From an uncultured Desulfomicrobium sp. (GTDB lineage: Bacteria; Desulfobacterota; Desulfovibrionia; Desulfovibrionales; Desulfomicrobiaceae): 64,000 bases of DNA. Made by a program: the position numbers and the translations under genes. The DNA is taken from assembly GCA_937872685.1 (NCBI GenBank), contig CALMTS010000437.1, positions 1-64,000 of the forward strand. Direction: 5' to 3'. How positions within the stretch are numbered: the stretch's first letter is position 1; each line of letters starts with the position of its first letter. Under the pieces are notes generated by a model. The model ran no database searches and had not been told where the DNA came from. It saw nothing but the letters and a program-made list of their open reading frames with translations. Positions 16,109 through 24,020 of the stretch are shown here, one piece after another.

Positions 16109-17416
16109 TTAGAAATTCCCCAGGGTGGAGGCGGGGATGCCGTAGTGTTCGAGGATCTGCCGGCCGGCATCTGCCGGCGTGCGTGCGGCCGAACCCATGG
16201 AGTCGTAGAAAAACACGTCGTCCGCCGTGTGCATGCCCTGACGGCCGAAATGGCCGAAGACGCCGGCACGGCCGAACTTGCCCTTGAGATCGAACCCGTG
16301 CTCCGGGACGAGCACGAGGTCGGGGGCCAGGTGGGCCATGGGGCCGCGATAGAGTTCCCGCCCGCGAAAGATGTGCCGGACGACCCTTCGGCCCTGCCAG
16401 GTCAGCCCTGAAAGGGCGCGGGACAGTTCCGTGGCCAGCTGTCCGGCCTCGGATTGCGTAAGGGTGCCGCGGGCGAACCGGTCCCTGGTGTGCAGGTAGA
16501 TGCGGCCCGGGTCAAGGGCGAAGGCCCTGGTGCCCGGGCCGATGGCGTCCGTGTCCCATTCGCTGCCGGGCGGGCGGGAGAGGCGCAGCAGGTTCAGGCT
16601 GCGCAGCCAGGCGTTGAGGTCCACTTCCTGCTCCAGGGCGGTGAACCCGTGGTCGGCCATGACCATGAGGCGTTTGGGTCCCGGCAGGCTGTGGAAACGG
16701 TCGAGGAAACGGCCGATAAGGGCGTCCCAGTCGGCCATGAAACGCAGGGCTTCGGAACGCCAGGGATGGAAAGGTTCGGTCAGGGCCGGGAAGAGGAAAT
16801 GGCCCAGACGGTCTGTCTCGGTCAGCACGAAGAAGAAGAGGTCCCAGGCCAGGTCGGGCCACAGCAGCCCCAGGGCCTGTTCGCGGCAGGCCAGGGAGCG
16901 GTGGAGATCGGCCATCAGGAACGCCGGGTCCGTGGCGCCGCGCACGGTGTCGGCCTCGATGGTGTAGCCGTGGTCGGCCAGGATGCCGCCCAGGGCCGGC
17001 GGATGAACCGACCCTTCGAGGGTCTGGGCCGGAAACCCCGCCACGAGCATGGCCCGCATGGGGCGCACCGGGGCGAGGTTGGGCATGTTCACGACCTTGC
17101 AGAACAGTCCCGTGTCGGCCAGGCGTTCGAAAATGGTCGGGCCGTGCACATGGGTGAAATCCGTGAACCGGAGTTCGTAGCTGTGCGGGTCCATGCCGGT
17201 GAAGCCGAAAACGCCGTGGTCCCCCGGAGCCGAGGCGGTGAACAGGCTGGTCCAGTTCACGGGCGAGAGTTCGGGCAGTTCCGCCGAGATGGCCCGGCAG
17301 TCCGGGGAGGCGACGAGAGAGGAAAGGTTGGGCAGCAGCCCCTGGGCGCAGAGGTCCCTGGCCAGGGACCAGGGGAGGCCGTCCAGGCCCAGGAAAACCA
17401 GTCGGGATGAATGCAT
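16109..17416 (-). CDS. Alkaline phosphatase superfamily hydrolase (type I phosphodiesterase/nucleotide pyrophosphatase-like)
   Basis: The 435-aa protein shows the binuclear metal-site pattern of the alkaline phosphatase superfamily. An early Asp appears in RLVFLGLDGLPWS, a nucleophile Thr/Ser region in SPVNWTSLFTASAPGDHGVFGF, and later metal ligands in TETDRLGHF, MVMADHGF and near the end FGHFGRQGMHTADD. No signal peptide or transmembrane helix is evident, so it is likely cytoplasmic. ATG at 17416 matches the usual family N-terminus; upstream in-frame codons to 17482 look non-coding, and no clear Shine-Dalgarno is visible for either. It is the first gene of a two-gene unit with the UvrD-like helicase. 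Phosphodiesterase, pyrophosphatase and phosphoglycerate-mutase-like activities all remain possible. Confidence 0.82.
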   Translation of the reverse strand: MHSSRLVFLGLDGLPWSLARDLCAQGLLPNLSSLVASPDCRAISAELPELSPVNWTSLFTASAPGDHGVFGFTGMDPHSYELRFTDFTHVHGPTIFERLADTGLFCKVVNMPNLAPVRPMRAMLVAGFPAQTLEGSVHPPALGGILADHGYTIEADTVRGATDPAFLMADLHRSLACREQALGLLWPDLAWDLFFFVLTETDRLGHFLFPALTEPFHPWRSEALRFMADWDALIGRFLDRFHSLPGPKRLMVMADHGFTALEQEVDLNAWLRSLNLLRLSRPPGSEWDTDAIGPGTRAFALDPGRIYLHTRDRFARGTLTQSEAGQLATELSRALSGLTWQGRRVVRHIFRGRELYRGPMAHLAPDLVLVPEHGFDLKGKFGRAGVFGHFGRQGMHTADDVFFYDSMGSAARTPADAGRQILEHYGIPASTLGNF

Positions 17417-17623
17417 GGAAGGCGATGTAGCAGGGGCTTCGGCGATTGGCCAGGGGCGGCCGTGGGGCCGGCGACGGAACATTGCTTCGAGGTGAAAAAA
17501 TCGGGCGGGCCCCCCTTGCGCAAGCGCACGGAAATCTTAAAAGTCGAACTGCTGTGAATAAACCGGCTGACCGGCCCTGTGCGGCACGCCATGGCGCCGA
17601 AGCCTCAACCAAGGGAGTTCGCA

Positions 17624-18139
17624 ATGATGAAAAGAGATAATGTCGTGACATTCATGGGTAATCCCCTGACTTTGCTTGGCCCCGAGATCACCCCCGGCAT
17701 GGCGGCCCCTGATTTTGCCGTCGTCAACAACGACCTCGGCCCCGTGTCCCTGGCCGACGTGAAGGGCAAGGTTACGGTCATTTCCGCCGTCCCGTCCCTG
17801 GACACCCCCGTCTGCGACATGGAGACCCGTCGCTTCAACCAGGAGGCTCAGGCCCTGGGCGACAAGGTCAAGGTCCTGACCGTGAGCATGGATCTCCCCT
17901 TTGCCCAGAAACGCTGGTGCGGCAATGCCGGGGTCGAGAACGTGCAGACCGTCTCCGACTATCAGACTGCCTCCTTTGGCCAGGCTTACGGCGTGCTCAT
18001 CGATGGCCTGCGTCTTCTGGCCCGGGCCATCTTCGTCGTCGACGCAGCGGGCAAGGTCGCCTATGTGCAGGTTGTCCCTGAACTGACCCACGAGCCCGAC
18101 TATGCGGCGGTGCTGGACGCCGTGAAGAAACTGCTCTGA
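17624..18139 (+). CDS. tpx: Thiol peroxidase (Tpx, atypical 2-Cys peroxiredoxin)
   Basis: Tpx reduces hydrogen and lipid peroxides in the cytoplasm or periplasm using thioredoxin as reductant. The 171-aa protein has the family N-terminus (NVVTFMGNPLTLLG), the peroxidatic cysteine in SLDTPVCDMETRRFN and a resolving cysteine in KRWCGNAGV. No signal peptide is present, so it is cytoplasmic. The start at 17624 follows AGGGAG by 6 nt; the track start at 17579 includes an unsupported extension. The gene lies 32 nt before ferritin on the same strand, forming a small oxidative-stress/iron-storage unit. Confidence 0.95.
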   Translation: MMKRDNVVTFMGNPLTLLGPEITPGMAAPDFAVVNNDLGPVSLADVKGKVTVISAVPSLDTPVCDMETRRFNQEAQALGDKVKVLTVSMDLPFAQKRWCGNAGVENVQTVSDYQTASFGQAYGVLIDGLRLLARAIFVVDAAGKVAYVQVVPELTHEPDYAAVLDAVKKLL

Positions 18140-18171
18140 TTTTCATCAATTTCAAAACAGGAAGGTGACCA

Positions 18172-18678
18172 ATGATAAGCCCCAAGATGGAAAAGGCGCT
18201 CAACGATCAGATCAACGCCGAAATGTTCTCCGCATATCTCTATCTGGCCATGGTGGCCTATTTTCATGAGAAGAATCTGGGCGGGTTCGCCAACTGGATG
18301 ACGGTTCAGAACCAGGAAGAGACCTTTCACGCCATGAAATTCTTCCGCTACGTCAGCGAGCGCGGCGGCCGGGTCACCCTGGAAGCCATCGAAAAACCCC
18401 AGTTCGAATGGGAGAGCCCCCTGGCCGCCATGGAAGCCGCGCAGAAGCACGAGGCCTACATCACCGGGCGCATCAACGACCTGGTCAATATCGCCATTGA
18501 GGAAAAGGACCACGCCACGGCGAGCTTCCTGCGCTGGTTTGTGGACGAGCAGGTTGAAGAGGAGGACAGCGTGAACGCGGTCGTGCAGAAGCTGCGCCTC
18601 CTGGGTTCCGACGGAGGCGGCCTGTTCATGATGGACCGCGACATGGCCACGCGTGTTTTCACTCCGCCGGTGGAATAG
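18172..18678 (+). CDS. ftn: Ferritin (non-heme, FtnA-like)
   Basis: This iron-storage protein forms a 24-subunit shell and oxidises ferrous iron at a di-iron centre. The 168-aa sequence begins MISPKMEKALNDQINAEMFSAYLYLAM and carries the ferroxidase ligands (E17-type in NAEMFSAY, EETFHAMKFF with the ExxH pair, and later FVDEQVEEE). Length and motifs are those of bacterial ferritins rather than bacterioferritin. It follows tpx closely, which couples iron sequestration to peroxide removal. A GNRA-capped hairpin lies just after the stop codon and a T-tailed terminator about 125 nt further on. Confidence 0.95.
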   Translation: MISPKMEKALNDQINAEMFSAYLYLAMVAYFHEKNLGGFANWMTVQNQEETFHAMKFFRYVSERGGRVTLEAIEKPQFEWESPLAAMEAAQKHEAYITGRINDLVNIAIEEKDHATASFLRWFVDEQVEEEDSVNAVVQKLRLLGSDGGGLFMMDRDMATRVFTPPVE

Positions 18679-18684
18679 GCGGAC

Positions 18685-18704
18685 GGGGCAGGGCGACCTG
18701 CCCC
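18685..18704 (+). repeat. GNRA-capped stem-loop directly after the ferritin gene
   Basis: GGGGCAGG and CCTGCCCC form an 8-bp stem closed by a GCGA tetraloop, 6 nt after the ferritin stop codon. No T-run follows, so it may protect the 3' end of the mRNA rather than terminate transcription. Confidence 0.55.
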
Positions 18705-18741
18705 GGACGTGCATCGGGCTCAATGGGCGGCGCGAAATGCA

Positions 18742-18769
18742 TTGACAAGTTGCGGACGCGGGCAATAGA
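18742..18769 (+). promoter_or_regulatory. Possible promoter upstream of DUF2062/rsmA
   Basis: A perfect -35 hexamer TTGACA (18742-18747) is followed after 16 nt by a weak -10, AATAGA (18764-18769). Transcripts from here would meet the terminator hairpin at 18802 after about 30-60 nt. Confidence 0.4.
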
Positions 18770-18801
18770 CCTGCTGCAGAAATCAATGTCGAGCCCCCAC
18801 G

Positions 18802-18834
18802 AAGGCAGGCTGGGTAACCCAACTGCCTTTTTTT
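18802..18834 (+). terminator. Terminator or attenuator just before the DUF2062 gene
   Basis: AAGGCAG pairs with CTGCCTT, with an inner TGGG/CCCA stem, followed by TTTTTTT. It ends only 10 nt before the DUF2062 start codon, so it may terminate tpx-ftn transcripts or attenuate the downstream genes. Confidence 0.8.
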
Positions 18835-18844
18835 ATGTGAATAC

Positions 18845-19354
18845 ATGGAAAGAATCTGGATCAAGATCGCTCGCCTGAGCCGTTACACCTACCTGCGCAT
18901 CGTACGCATCAAGGCTCCGGCCGAGTCCATCGCGCTGGGCCTGGCCCTGGGTGTCTTTGCCGGCGCGTTGCCGTTCCTGTCCCTGCAGATGATCATTGCC
19001 GTGTCCCTGGCCCTGCTCCTTCGCGCCAGCATCATCGCGGCGGCCCTTGGCACGTGGTGGAGCAACCCTTTCAACTGGGCCATCGTCTTTCCTCTCTTCT
19101 ATCTTCTCGGCAAGGTTTTCGTGCCGGTTGACGTCCCGCACCTGAGCATCACGGAGTTCATCCACCTGCCCTTGCTGGAACTCCTGCAGCGCGGCTGGCA
19201 ATGGCTGCTCATCACCACTCTGGGTGGCGTCATCGCCGGCATTCCGCTGTCCGTCGCAACCTATTTCGTTACCCTGCGCGCCGTGCGCATCTATCACGAC
19301 AGGCGGGCCAAGCGCAGACTCGAGCGCCAGCGGCGGGAGTTGCGCCGTGGATAG
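18845..19354 (+). CDS. DUF2062 family membrane protein
   Basis: This is a 169-aa membrane protein of the DUF2062 family. It has two to three hydrophobic segments (ESIALGLALGVFAGALPFLSLQMIIAVSLALLL, the NPFNWAIVFPLFYLLG region, and WLLITTLGGVIAGIPLSVATYFV) and a strongly basic C-terminal tail (DRRAKRRLERQRRELRRG). The function of the family is unknown. The only in-frame ATG that keeps the conserved N-terminus is at 18845, yet it has no Shine-Dalgarno and follows a terminator T-run by 10 nt, so it may be leaderless or poorly translated. Its last 8 nt overlap the GTG start of rsmA, indicating coupling. Confidence 0.85.
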   Translation: MERIWIKIARLSRYTYLRIVRIKAPAESIALGLALGVFAGALPFLSLQMIIAVSLALLLRASIIAAALGTWWSNPFNWAIVFPLFYLLGKVFVPVDVPHLSITEFIHLPLLELLQRGWQWLLITTLGGVIAGIPLSVATYFVTLRAVRIYHDRRAKRRLERQRRELRRG

Positions 19355-20168
19355 CCGCTCCTTTTCGAACCCAAAGAGGTCTCTGGGACAGAATTTCCTG
19401 TCCGACCCCAACGTCTGTCGCCGCATTGTGGCCGCCGCACAGCTTTGTCCCGGAGAGCCGGTTCTGGAGATCGGGCCGGGGAGGGGGGCCTTGACCCGCG
19501 TCCTGGCCGACCATGACGGGCCAGTGATGGCCCTGGAAAAGGATTCGGCCCTGGTGCGCTGGCTTCGGGGGGAGTTCCCCCGGATCGGGGTCGTGCACGC
19601 GGACGGGCTGGAGTTCTGCTGGGAGGCTACGGGCCGGCTGCCGGGTCTCACCCTCGTGGGCAACCTGCCCTACAACGTGGCCTCGCCCATGATCTGGGAG
19701 ATGGTCAGCCGGTGCCGCTCGTGGAAAGCCATGCTCTTCATGGTGCAGAAGGAGGTGGCCCTGCGGCTGACCGCGCAGGCCGAAAGCAGGGCCTACGGGG
19801 CGCTCACGGCCTGGGTCGGAAATTTTGTGCGGGCCGAGTATGTGTTCACGGTGCCTCCCCATGTCTTCACGCCGCGCCCCAAGGTCGACTCGGCCATCGT
19901 ACGTTTTCTGCCCCGGCCGGATCCGGCCTGGCGTGAGGCCGAAGACCTGTCCCGGCTGCTCAAGATACTTTTCCAGCAGCGCCGCAAGCAACTCGGCACC
20001 ATACTCAAGGGACACTGGTCCGCAGCAATTGAGCAGTGGTGTCATGCCGCGGGCGTGGACCGGCGTGTGCGCCCCGAAGACCTCGATCCGGACACGTTGC
20101 GGACGCTGGCGCCTCTGGTCGCGGAAGGAAAAGATGCTTCGCGGACTCCAAAAAGCCCGAGAACGTAG
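19347..20168 (+). CDS. rsmA: 16S rRNA (adenine1518/1519-N6)-dimethyltransferase RsmA (KsgA)
   Basis: RsmA dimethylates two adjacent adenosines in the 3' terminal hairpin of 16S rRNA during small-subunit maturation. The 273-aa protein shows RSLGQNFLSDPNV, SAM motif I (VLEIGPGRGALT), an acidic ribose-binding position (ALEKD), the catalytic NLPYN (VGNLPYNVASPM) and the family stretch TPRPKVDSAIV. The GTG start at 19347 is chosen because GGGAG lies 7 nt upstream and the preceding 41 codons of the track ORF lie in the DUF2062 frame overlap. It overlaps the DUF2062 gene by 8 bp. Confidence 0.95.
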   Translation: MDSRSFSNPKRSLGQNFLSDPNVCRRIVAAAQLCPGEPVLEIGPGRGALTRVLADHDGPVMALEKDSALVRWLRGEFPRIGVVHADGLEFCWEATGRLPGLTLVGNLPYNVASPMIWEMVSRCRSWKAMLFMVQKEVALRLTAQAESRAYGALTAWVGNFVRAEYVFTVPPHVFTPRPKVDSAIVRFLPRPDPAWREAEDLSRLLKILFQQRRKQLGTILKGHWSAAIEQWCHAAGVDRRVRPEDLDPDTLRTLAPLVAEGKDASRTPKSPRT

Positions 20169-20441
20169 GTTTTACCTGTATTTTTCGAAAATAAGCTTGA
20201 CTTTGGATATGAAATTCTGTTTGCCTGCGCTCTGGGCGTTTGCGCCGGAAAGCGAGGCTGTCTTTGGGCTCAGGGCTCTGGACATGTCCCTTTTCTTCCA
20301 GTAGGGAGTAGCGCATTCGTATCCGCGGTATTTTTTCGAATCAGGCCGGATGTACCAAATGTTGACGGCTGCGGGGCGCATGAGGCTTCTGGAGAGTCTC
20401 TCCGTATCCGTTTGGTGAATTACTGCAAAGGAGGAAGACTG
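20169..20441. other. Gene-free 273-bp stretch between rsmA and the HU gene
   Basis: No convincing ORF or T-tailed terminator is visible here. An AT-rich segment with TTGACT (near 20191) could belong to a promoter for the HU gene, but no good -10 lies at the right spacing. The middle part is GC-richer and could be transcribed leader or a small RNA; I see no family signature. Confidence 0.4.
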
Positions 20442-20714
20442 ATGACGAAAGCTGAATTGGTTGCCAAAATGGCGGAAAAGGCTGGACTGACCAAGGCGAA
20501 TGCCGAACGTGCCCTCACGGAATTTCTGAAGGCTGTCCAGGAAACCCTGGTGACGGAAAAGAAGATGACCCTCACCGGTTTCGGAACCTTCGTGGTTGAA
20601 GAGCGTCAGGCCCGCACCGGCCGCAATCCCCGCACCGGCGAAGAGCTGAAGATTCCCGCATGCAAGGTTGTCAAGTTCCGCCCCGGCAAGGAACTCAAGG
20701 ACGCAATCAAGTAA
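20442..20714 (+). CDS. hup: HU family DNA-binding protein
   Basis: This is the small histone-like protein that bends and compacts DNA. The 90-aa length and the sequence (MTKAELVAKMAEKAGLTKANAERAL, then the beta-arm signature GFGTFVVEERQARTGRNPRTGEEL) are typical. The start at 20442 follows AAAGGAGG closely; the track start ten codons upstream is not supported. A 56-aa membrane protein gene follows 18 nt later with its own Shine-Dalgarno, and a terminator follows that. Confidence 0.95.
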   Translation: MTKAELVAKMAEKAGLTKANAERALTEFLKAVQETLVTEKKMTLTGFGTFVVEERQARTGRNPRTGEELKIPACKVVKFRPGKELKDAIK

Positions 20715-20732
20715 GACCGTCAAGGGGGACCT

Positions 20733-20903
20733 ATGTTGCATGGGGAAACTGTTCAGAGCCCATTGCCCCAGGATCTTCCCTGGTGGCAGCCTGATCATGC
20801 CATTTTTTTCGGAGTTCTCTACGCGGTTCTGTTTATTATCGGAAGCGGCGTGGGCGTTGTCATCCTCAAGTCTCTCGCCGAGACCATCAAGGAAAAGATG
20901 TAG
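20733..20903 (+). CDS. Small single-pass membrane protein (56 aa) downstream of HU
   Basis: This ORF is too short for the supplied track. It reads MLHGETVQSPLPQDLPWW..., followed by one hydrophobic helix (FGVLYAVLFIIGSGVGVVIL) and a short charged tail (KSLAETIKEKM). AGGGGGA lies 4-5 nt before the ATG, it starts 18 nt after the HU stop codon, and a terminator follows 23 nt after its stop. These features together support a real gene in the HU transcript. The single helix and lack of a signal-peptide cleavage motif suggest an inner-membrane microprotein. No function can be assigned. Confidence 0.7.
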   Translation: MLHGETVQSPLPQDLPWWQPDHAIFFGVLYAVLFIIGSGVGVVILKSLAETIKEKM

Positions 20904-20926
20904 TAGCCTGATTTTCGGAGCTTTTT

Positions 20927-20950
20927 AAGGGCGCCACGGCGCCCTTTTAT
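20927..20950 (+). terminator. Terminator after HU and the 56-aa gene
   Basis: AAGGGCGCC and GGCGCCCTT form a tight stem followed by TTTATTTT. Confidence 0.85.
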
Positions 20951-21055
20951 TTTGCCTTTATTTTACTTGCCATGCCTTTGAGGTTGGCATAAAAACCAAA
21001 ATTTCCTGTGCGCCGCCAGGTGCCGGATAAAGATCGAGAACGGGAGGTGATCCGT

Positions 21056-21256
21056 TTGCCAGGTGTATACATGGGTGACAGCGATACGTTTGACTACTCC
21101 CTGCGGAAGTTCAAGAAGCAGGTAGAGAAGGCCGGTATCCTTTCCGAGCTGAAAAAGCGTCAGCATTTCGAGAAGCCCAGCATCCAGAAGAAGAAGAAGG
21201 AAGCTGCGGCCAAGAAGCGTCTGATGAAGAAAATCCGTAAACTTCAGGTGATGTAA
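21056..21256 (+). CDS. rpsU: 30S ribosomal protein S21, TTG start
   Basis: S21 is a small basic protein of the 30S subunit. The family N-terminus (M)PGVY and the core ([26 protein letters not shown], then [15 protein letters not shown]) are unmistakable. The track begins at an upstream ATG (21008), but GGAGG at 21043-21047 lies 8 nt before TTG at 21056, which gives exactly the conserved N-terminus and a normal 66-aa length. I therefore take TTG as the start. Its stop overlaps the next start by one base (TAATG), linking it to yqeY, mutS2, dnaG and rpoD as a macromolecular synthesis operon. Confidence 0.93.
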   Translation: MPGVYMGDSDTFDYSLRKFKKQVEKAGILSELKKRQHFEKPSIQKKKKEAAAKKRLMKKIRKLQVM

Positions 21257-21702
21257 TGAGTCTTTCTGAGCGCATTGAAAAGGACTATGTGGCCGCTTTC
21301 AAGGCGAAGAAGACTGACGAGGTGGCTGTCTTGAGAATGCTCAAGGCAGCCGTCAAAAACAAGCAGGTCGAGCTCCGGCGGGAGTTGGCCGACAATGAGA
21401 TTCTCGACGTCGTGGCCAAGCAGGTCAAGCAGCGTCAGGAGTCCATTGACCAGTTCCGAGCCGCGGGTCGGATCGATCTGGCTGAAATCGAGGAGCGCGA
21501 GCACCTCATTCTGCGCACCTATCTCCCCACGGCCCTCTCCTCCGCAGAGCTGGAGGAGGCCGTCGTCTCGACCATCCAAGCCCTTGGCGCTTCCGGCATG
21601 AAGGATATGGGCAAGGTCATGAACGCCATTCTGGGCGAACATGCCGGCCGTGTCGACGGCAAGGAACTCAGCGCGCTGGTGCGCGCCAAGCTTTCTTCAT
21701 AA
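21256..21702 (+). CDS. yqeY: GatB/YqeY domain-containing protein
   Basis: The 148-aa protein belongs to the YqeY family, which is related to the C-terminal tRNA-binding domain of GatB. Visible features are the helical N-terminal part ([35 protein letters not shown]), the conserved TYLPTALSSAELEEAV region and the final KDMGKVMNAILGEHAGRVDGKELSALVRAKL. Its exact role is not established; a link to tRNA-dependent amidation is assumed from the domain. It overlaps rpsU by one base and is followed 4 nt later by mutS2. Confidence 0.92.
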   Translation: MSLSERIEKDYVAAFKAKKTDEVAVLRMLKAAVKNKQVELRRELADNEILDVVAKQVKQRQESIDQFRAAGRIDLAEIEEREHLILRTYLPTALSSAELEEAVVSTIQALGASGMKDMGKVMNAILGEHAGRVDGKELSALVRAKLSS

Positions 21703-21706
21703 TCCT

Positions 21707-24001
21707 ATGGATTCAAGAACATTGCAGCTGCTGGAATATCCCAAGGTCCTGCAGCACCTTTCGCTTTTTGCGGTCAGCGAGGCGGGCAGGGATGCCTGCC
21801 TTTCGCTTTTGCCCGAAACCGACCCCGGCCGCATCGCCGCGCGCTCCGCGCTGGTGCGCGAGGCCATGCATTTTTGCGCAAGCCGGGACGTGCGGCTGTC
21901 TCCCTTCCCGGATGTGGCCGGTGTCTTTGCCTTCCTGCGCAACCCCCTGGCGTATCTCGATCTGGACGGCCTGGTCGGCGTCCGGGAGATGCTCGGGGCC
22001 GCGGCCGCACTGCTGGGCGGTCTCGGCGACGCCGACCCCGGGCGCTATCCGGGCCTGGCGTCGCTGGTCGCCGGACTGACTCTGCCCCCCAAGACCTGGT
22101 CGGCCCTTTCGCGTTGCCTGGCCCCGGACGGAGTCATCCGCGACGAAGCGTCCCCCGAACTCTACTCCGTGCGGCAGGAGATTCGCCGCGTGCACCAGAT
22201 GTGCACCCGCAAGGTCCAGGACTTCTTCCAGAACAAGGACCTGCAGTTCATGCTGCAGGACGAGTACCTGACCATCTCCTCGGACCGTTACGTGCTGGCC
22301 CTCAAAAACAATTTCAAGGGTCGCATCAAGGGCATCGTGCATGATTACTCCCAGACCGGGGAGACATGCTATTTCGAGCCCCTCTTTCTGGTGGAGCTCA
22401 ACAACGACCTGCAGGAGTACAAGCAGGAGGAGAGGGCCGAGGAGCAGAAGATTCTGCGCTTTTTGAGCGAACTCGTCCGCTCGGAGCAGGGCGCCATCGA
22501 GCGCACCTTCGCCGAACTGGTCCGCTTCGACAGCCTGCTGGCCATCTGCCGGTTCGCGGCCAAGGCCGACGCACATGTCGTCGACATCGCGCCGGACGCC
22601 CCCCTGCACCTGACCCAGGCGCGGCATCCGCTGCTGGTTTTCGGGAACGACCGCGTCGTGCCCGTGGACCTCGTCCTGCACCAGGGGCAACAGGTCCTTG
22701 TCATCACCGGCGGCAACGCCGGCGGCAAGACCGTGTGCCTGAAGACCCTGGGGCTCCTGGGGCTCATGGCCCACGCCGGCCTGCCCGTCACCGCGGAGGA
22801 AGGCAGCACCCTGCCGCTGTGGGACAATTTCGTCGTGTCCATGGGCGACGAACAGTCCATTGAACAGAGCCTGTCGACCTTCACGGCTCAGATCCGGCAT
22901 TTCAGCGAGGTCTGGCCGCGCATCGACTCCCGCACCCTGGTCATTCTCGACGAATTCGGAGTCGGGACCGATCCCAGCCAGGGCGCAGCACTCGCCCAGG
23001 CCGTGGTGGACGGGTTGCTCGAACGCGGCGCCTGGGCAGGAGCGGCCACACATTTTCCGGCCCTCAAGGCCTACGGTCTCTCACGCGAGGGAGTCAGAGC
23101 GGCCTCGGTCATTTTTTCGCCGGACACCAAAAAGCCCCTCTTCAAGCTCGGCTACGATCAGGTCGGGGCCAGCCGGGCTCTGGATGTGGCCCGCGAACAG
23201 GGCCTGCCCGACTCCATCCTCGCCCGCGCCCAGGAGTACCTGTACCTCGACTCCGGGAACACCGAAGAGGTCTTCGAGCGGCTGAACCGCCTGGCTGCGG
23301 ACAAGGAAGACGAGCTCGAGAAGCTCAAGGCCCGCAGCCTGGAGCAGGAGCGCAAATTCGCCCGCAGGCTCGAAAAGCTCGAGCAGGAGCGGGTGCGCAT
23401 GCAGACCGAGCTTCGCGAGGCTTCCCGCGAGATCATGCGGCAGTGGCGCGAGGGCCAGCGCGGGCGCAAGGAGGCCCTGAAGGAGCTTGCGCAGTTGCGG
23501 GACAGCGTGGGGCAGACCGGCGGCGGTGAAGAAGAGAAGAAACTTTCCATCGAGGCCATTGCCCAAGGGCAGGTCCTGCTTTATCTGCCCTGGAACAAAA
23601 AAGGGCAGGTCCAGGAAGTGGACGGCAAAAAGGAGCGGGTCAGGCTCGATATGGGCGGGGTGTCCCTGTGGGTGGGCCTGGCTGATGTCCAGATCGGCGA
23701 GCGGGACAAGACCGACGGCGGCAAGGTCGTGGTCAAGAGTTCGCCTGGTCCCGTGACGCCCCTGAGGCTCGACCTGCGGGGCTATCGAGCCGACGAGGCC
23801 GAGGCCGAACTGGCCAGGTTTCTGGACAAGGCGCTTCTGGCCGGCCGGGTTGAAGTGGAGATCGTGCACGGCATGGGCACCGGAATCATGCGCAAAGTCG
23901 TGCATGAGCATCTGCGCCGTTCCCGGGCCGTGGACAGCTTCCGGCTCGGCAACGCCGACGAAGGCGGAGACGGCATGACCAAGGTGGTTCTGGCCGGATA
24001 A
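21707..24001 (+). CDS. mutS2: MutS2-family ATPase/endonuclease
   Basis: MutS2 proteins lack the MutS mismatch-recognition domain. They act in suppressing recombination or, in some bacteria, in splitting collided ribosomes. The 764-aa protein has the MutS core helices and Walker A (ITGGNAGGKTVCLKTLGL, near residue 334). Walker B/D-loop follows (LVILDEFGVGTDPSQGAAL), then a long coiled coil (about 520-600) and a C-terminal Smr nuclease domain (LDLRGYRADEAEAEL and HGMGTGIMRKVVHEHL). All are intact. The start at 21707 gives the conserved N-terminus MDSRTLQLLEYPKVL, though no strong Shine-Dalgarno is present, suggesting translation coupled to yqeY. It sits between rpsU-yqeY and dnaG-rpoD. Confidence 0.95.
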   Translation: MDSRTLQLLEYPKVLQHLSLFAVSEAGRDACLSLLPETDPGRIAARSALVREAMHFCASRDVRLSPFPDVAGVFAFLRNPLAYLDLDGLVGVREMLGAAAALLGGLGDADPGRYPGLASLVAGLTLPPKTWSALSRCLAPDGVIRDEASPELYSVRQEIRRVHQMCTRKVQDFFQNKDLQFMLQDEYLTISSDRYVLALKNNFKGRIKGIVHDYSQTGETCYFEPLFLVELNNDLQEYKQEERAEEQKILRFLSELVRSEQGAIERTFAELVRFDSLLAICRFAAKADAHVVDIAPDAPLHLTQARHPLLVFGNDRVVPVDLVLHQGQQVLVITGGNAGGKTVCLKTLGLLGLMAHAGLPVTAEEGSTLPLWDNFVVSMGDEQSIEQSLSTFTAQIRHFSEVWPRIDSRTLVILDEFGVGTDPSQGAALAQAVVDGLLERGAWAGAATHFPALKAYGLSREGVRAASVIFSPDTKKPLFKLGYDQVGASRALDVAREQGLPDSILARAQEYLYLDSGNTEEVFERLNRLAADKEDELEKLKARSLEQERKFARRLEKLEQERVRMQTELREASREIMRQWREGQRGRKEALKELAQLRDSVGQTGGGEEEKKLSIEAIAQGQVLLYLPWNKKGQVQEVDGKKERVRLDMGGVSLWVGLADVQIGERDKTDGGKVVVKSSPGPVTPLRLDLRGYRADEAEAELARFLDKALLAGRVEVEIVHGMGTGIMRKVVHEHLRRSRAVDSFRLGNADEGGDGMTKVVLAG

Positions 24002-24020
24002 CTTTTACAAGCGGAGCCTG

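Noticed and set aside
18740-18835. A possible SRP (4.5S) RNA before DUF2062
   Set aside because: The region has a promoter-like element and a terminator, but the conserved SRP core (GGAAGCAGC-type apical region) is absent.
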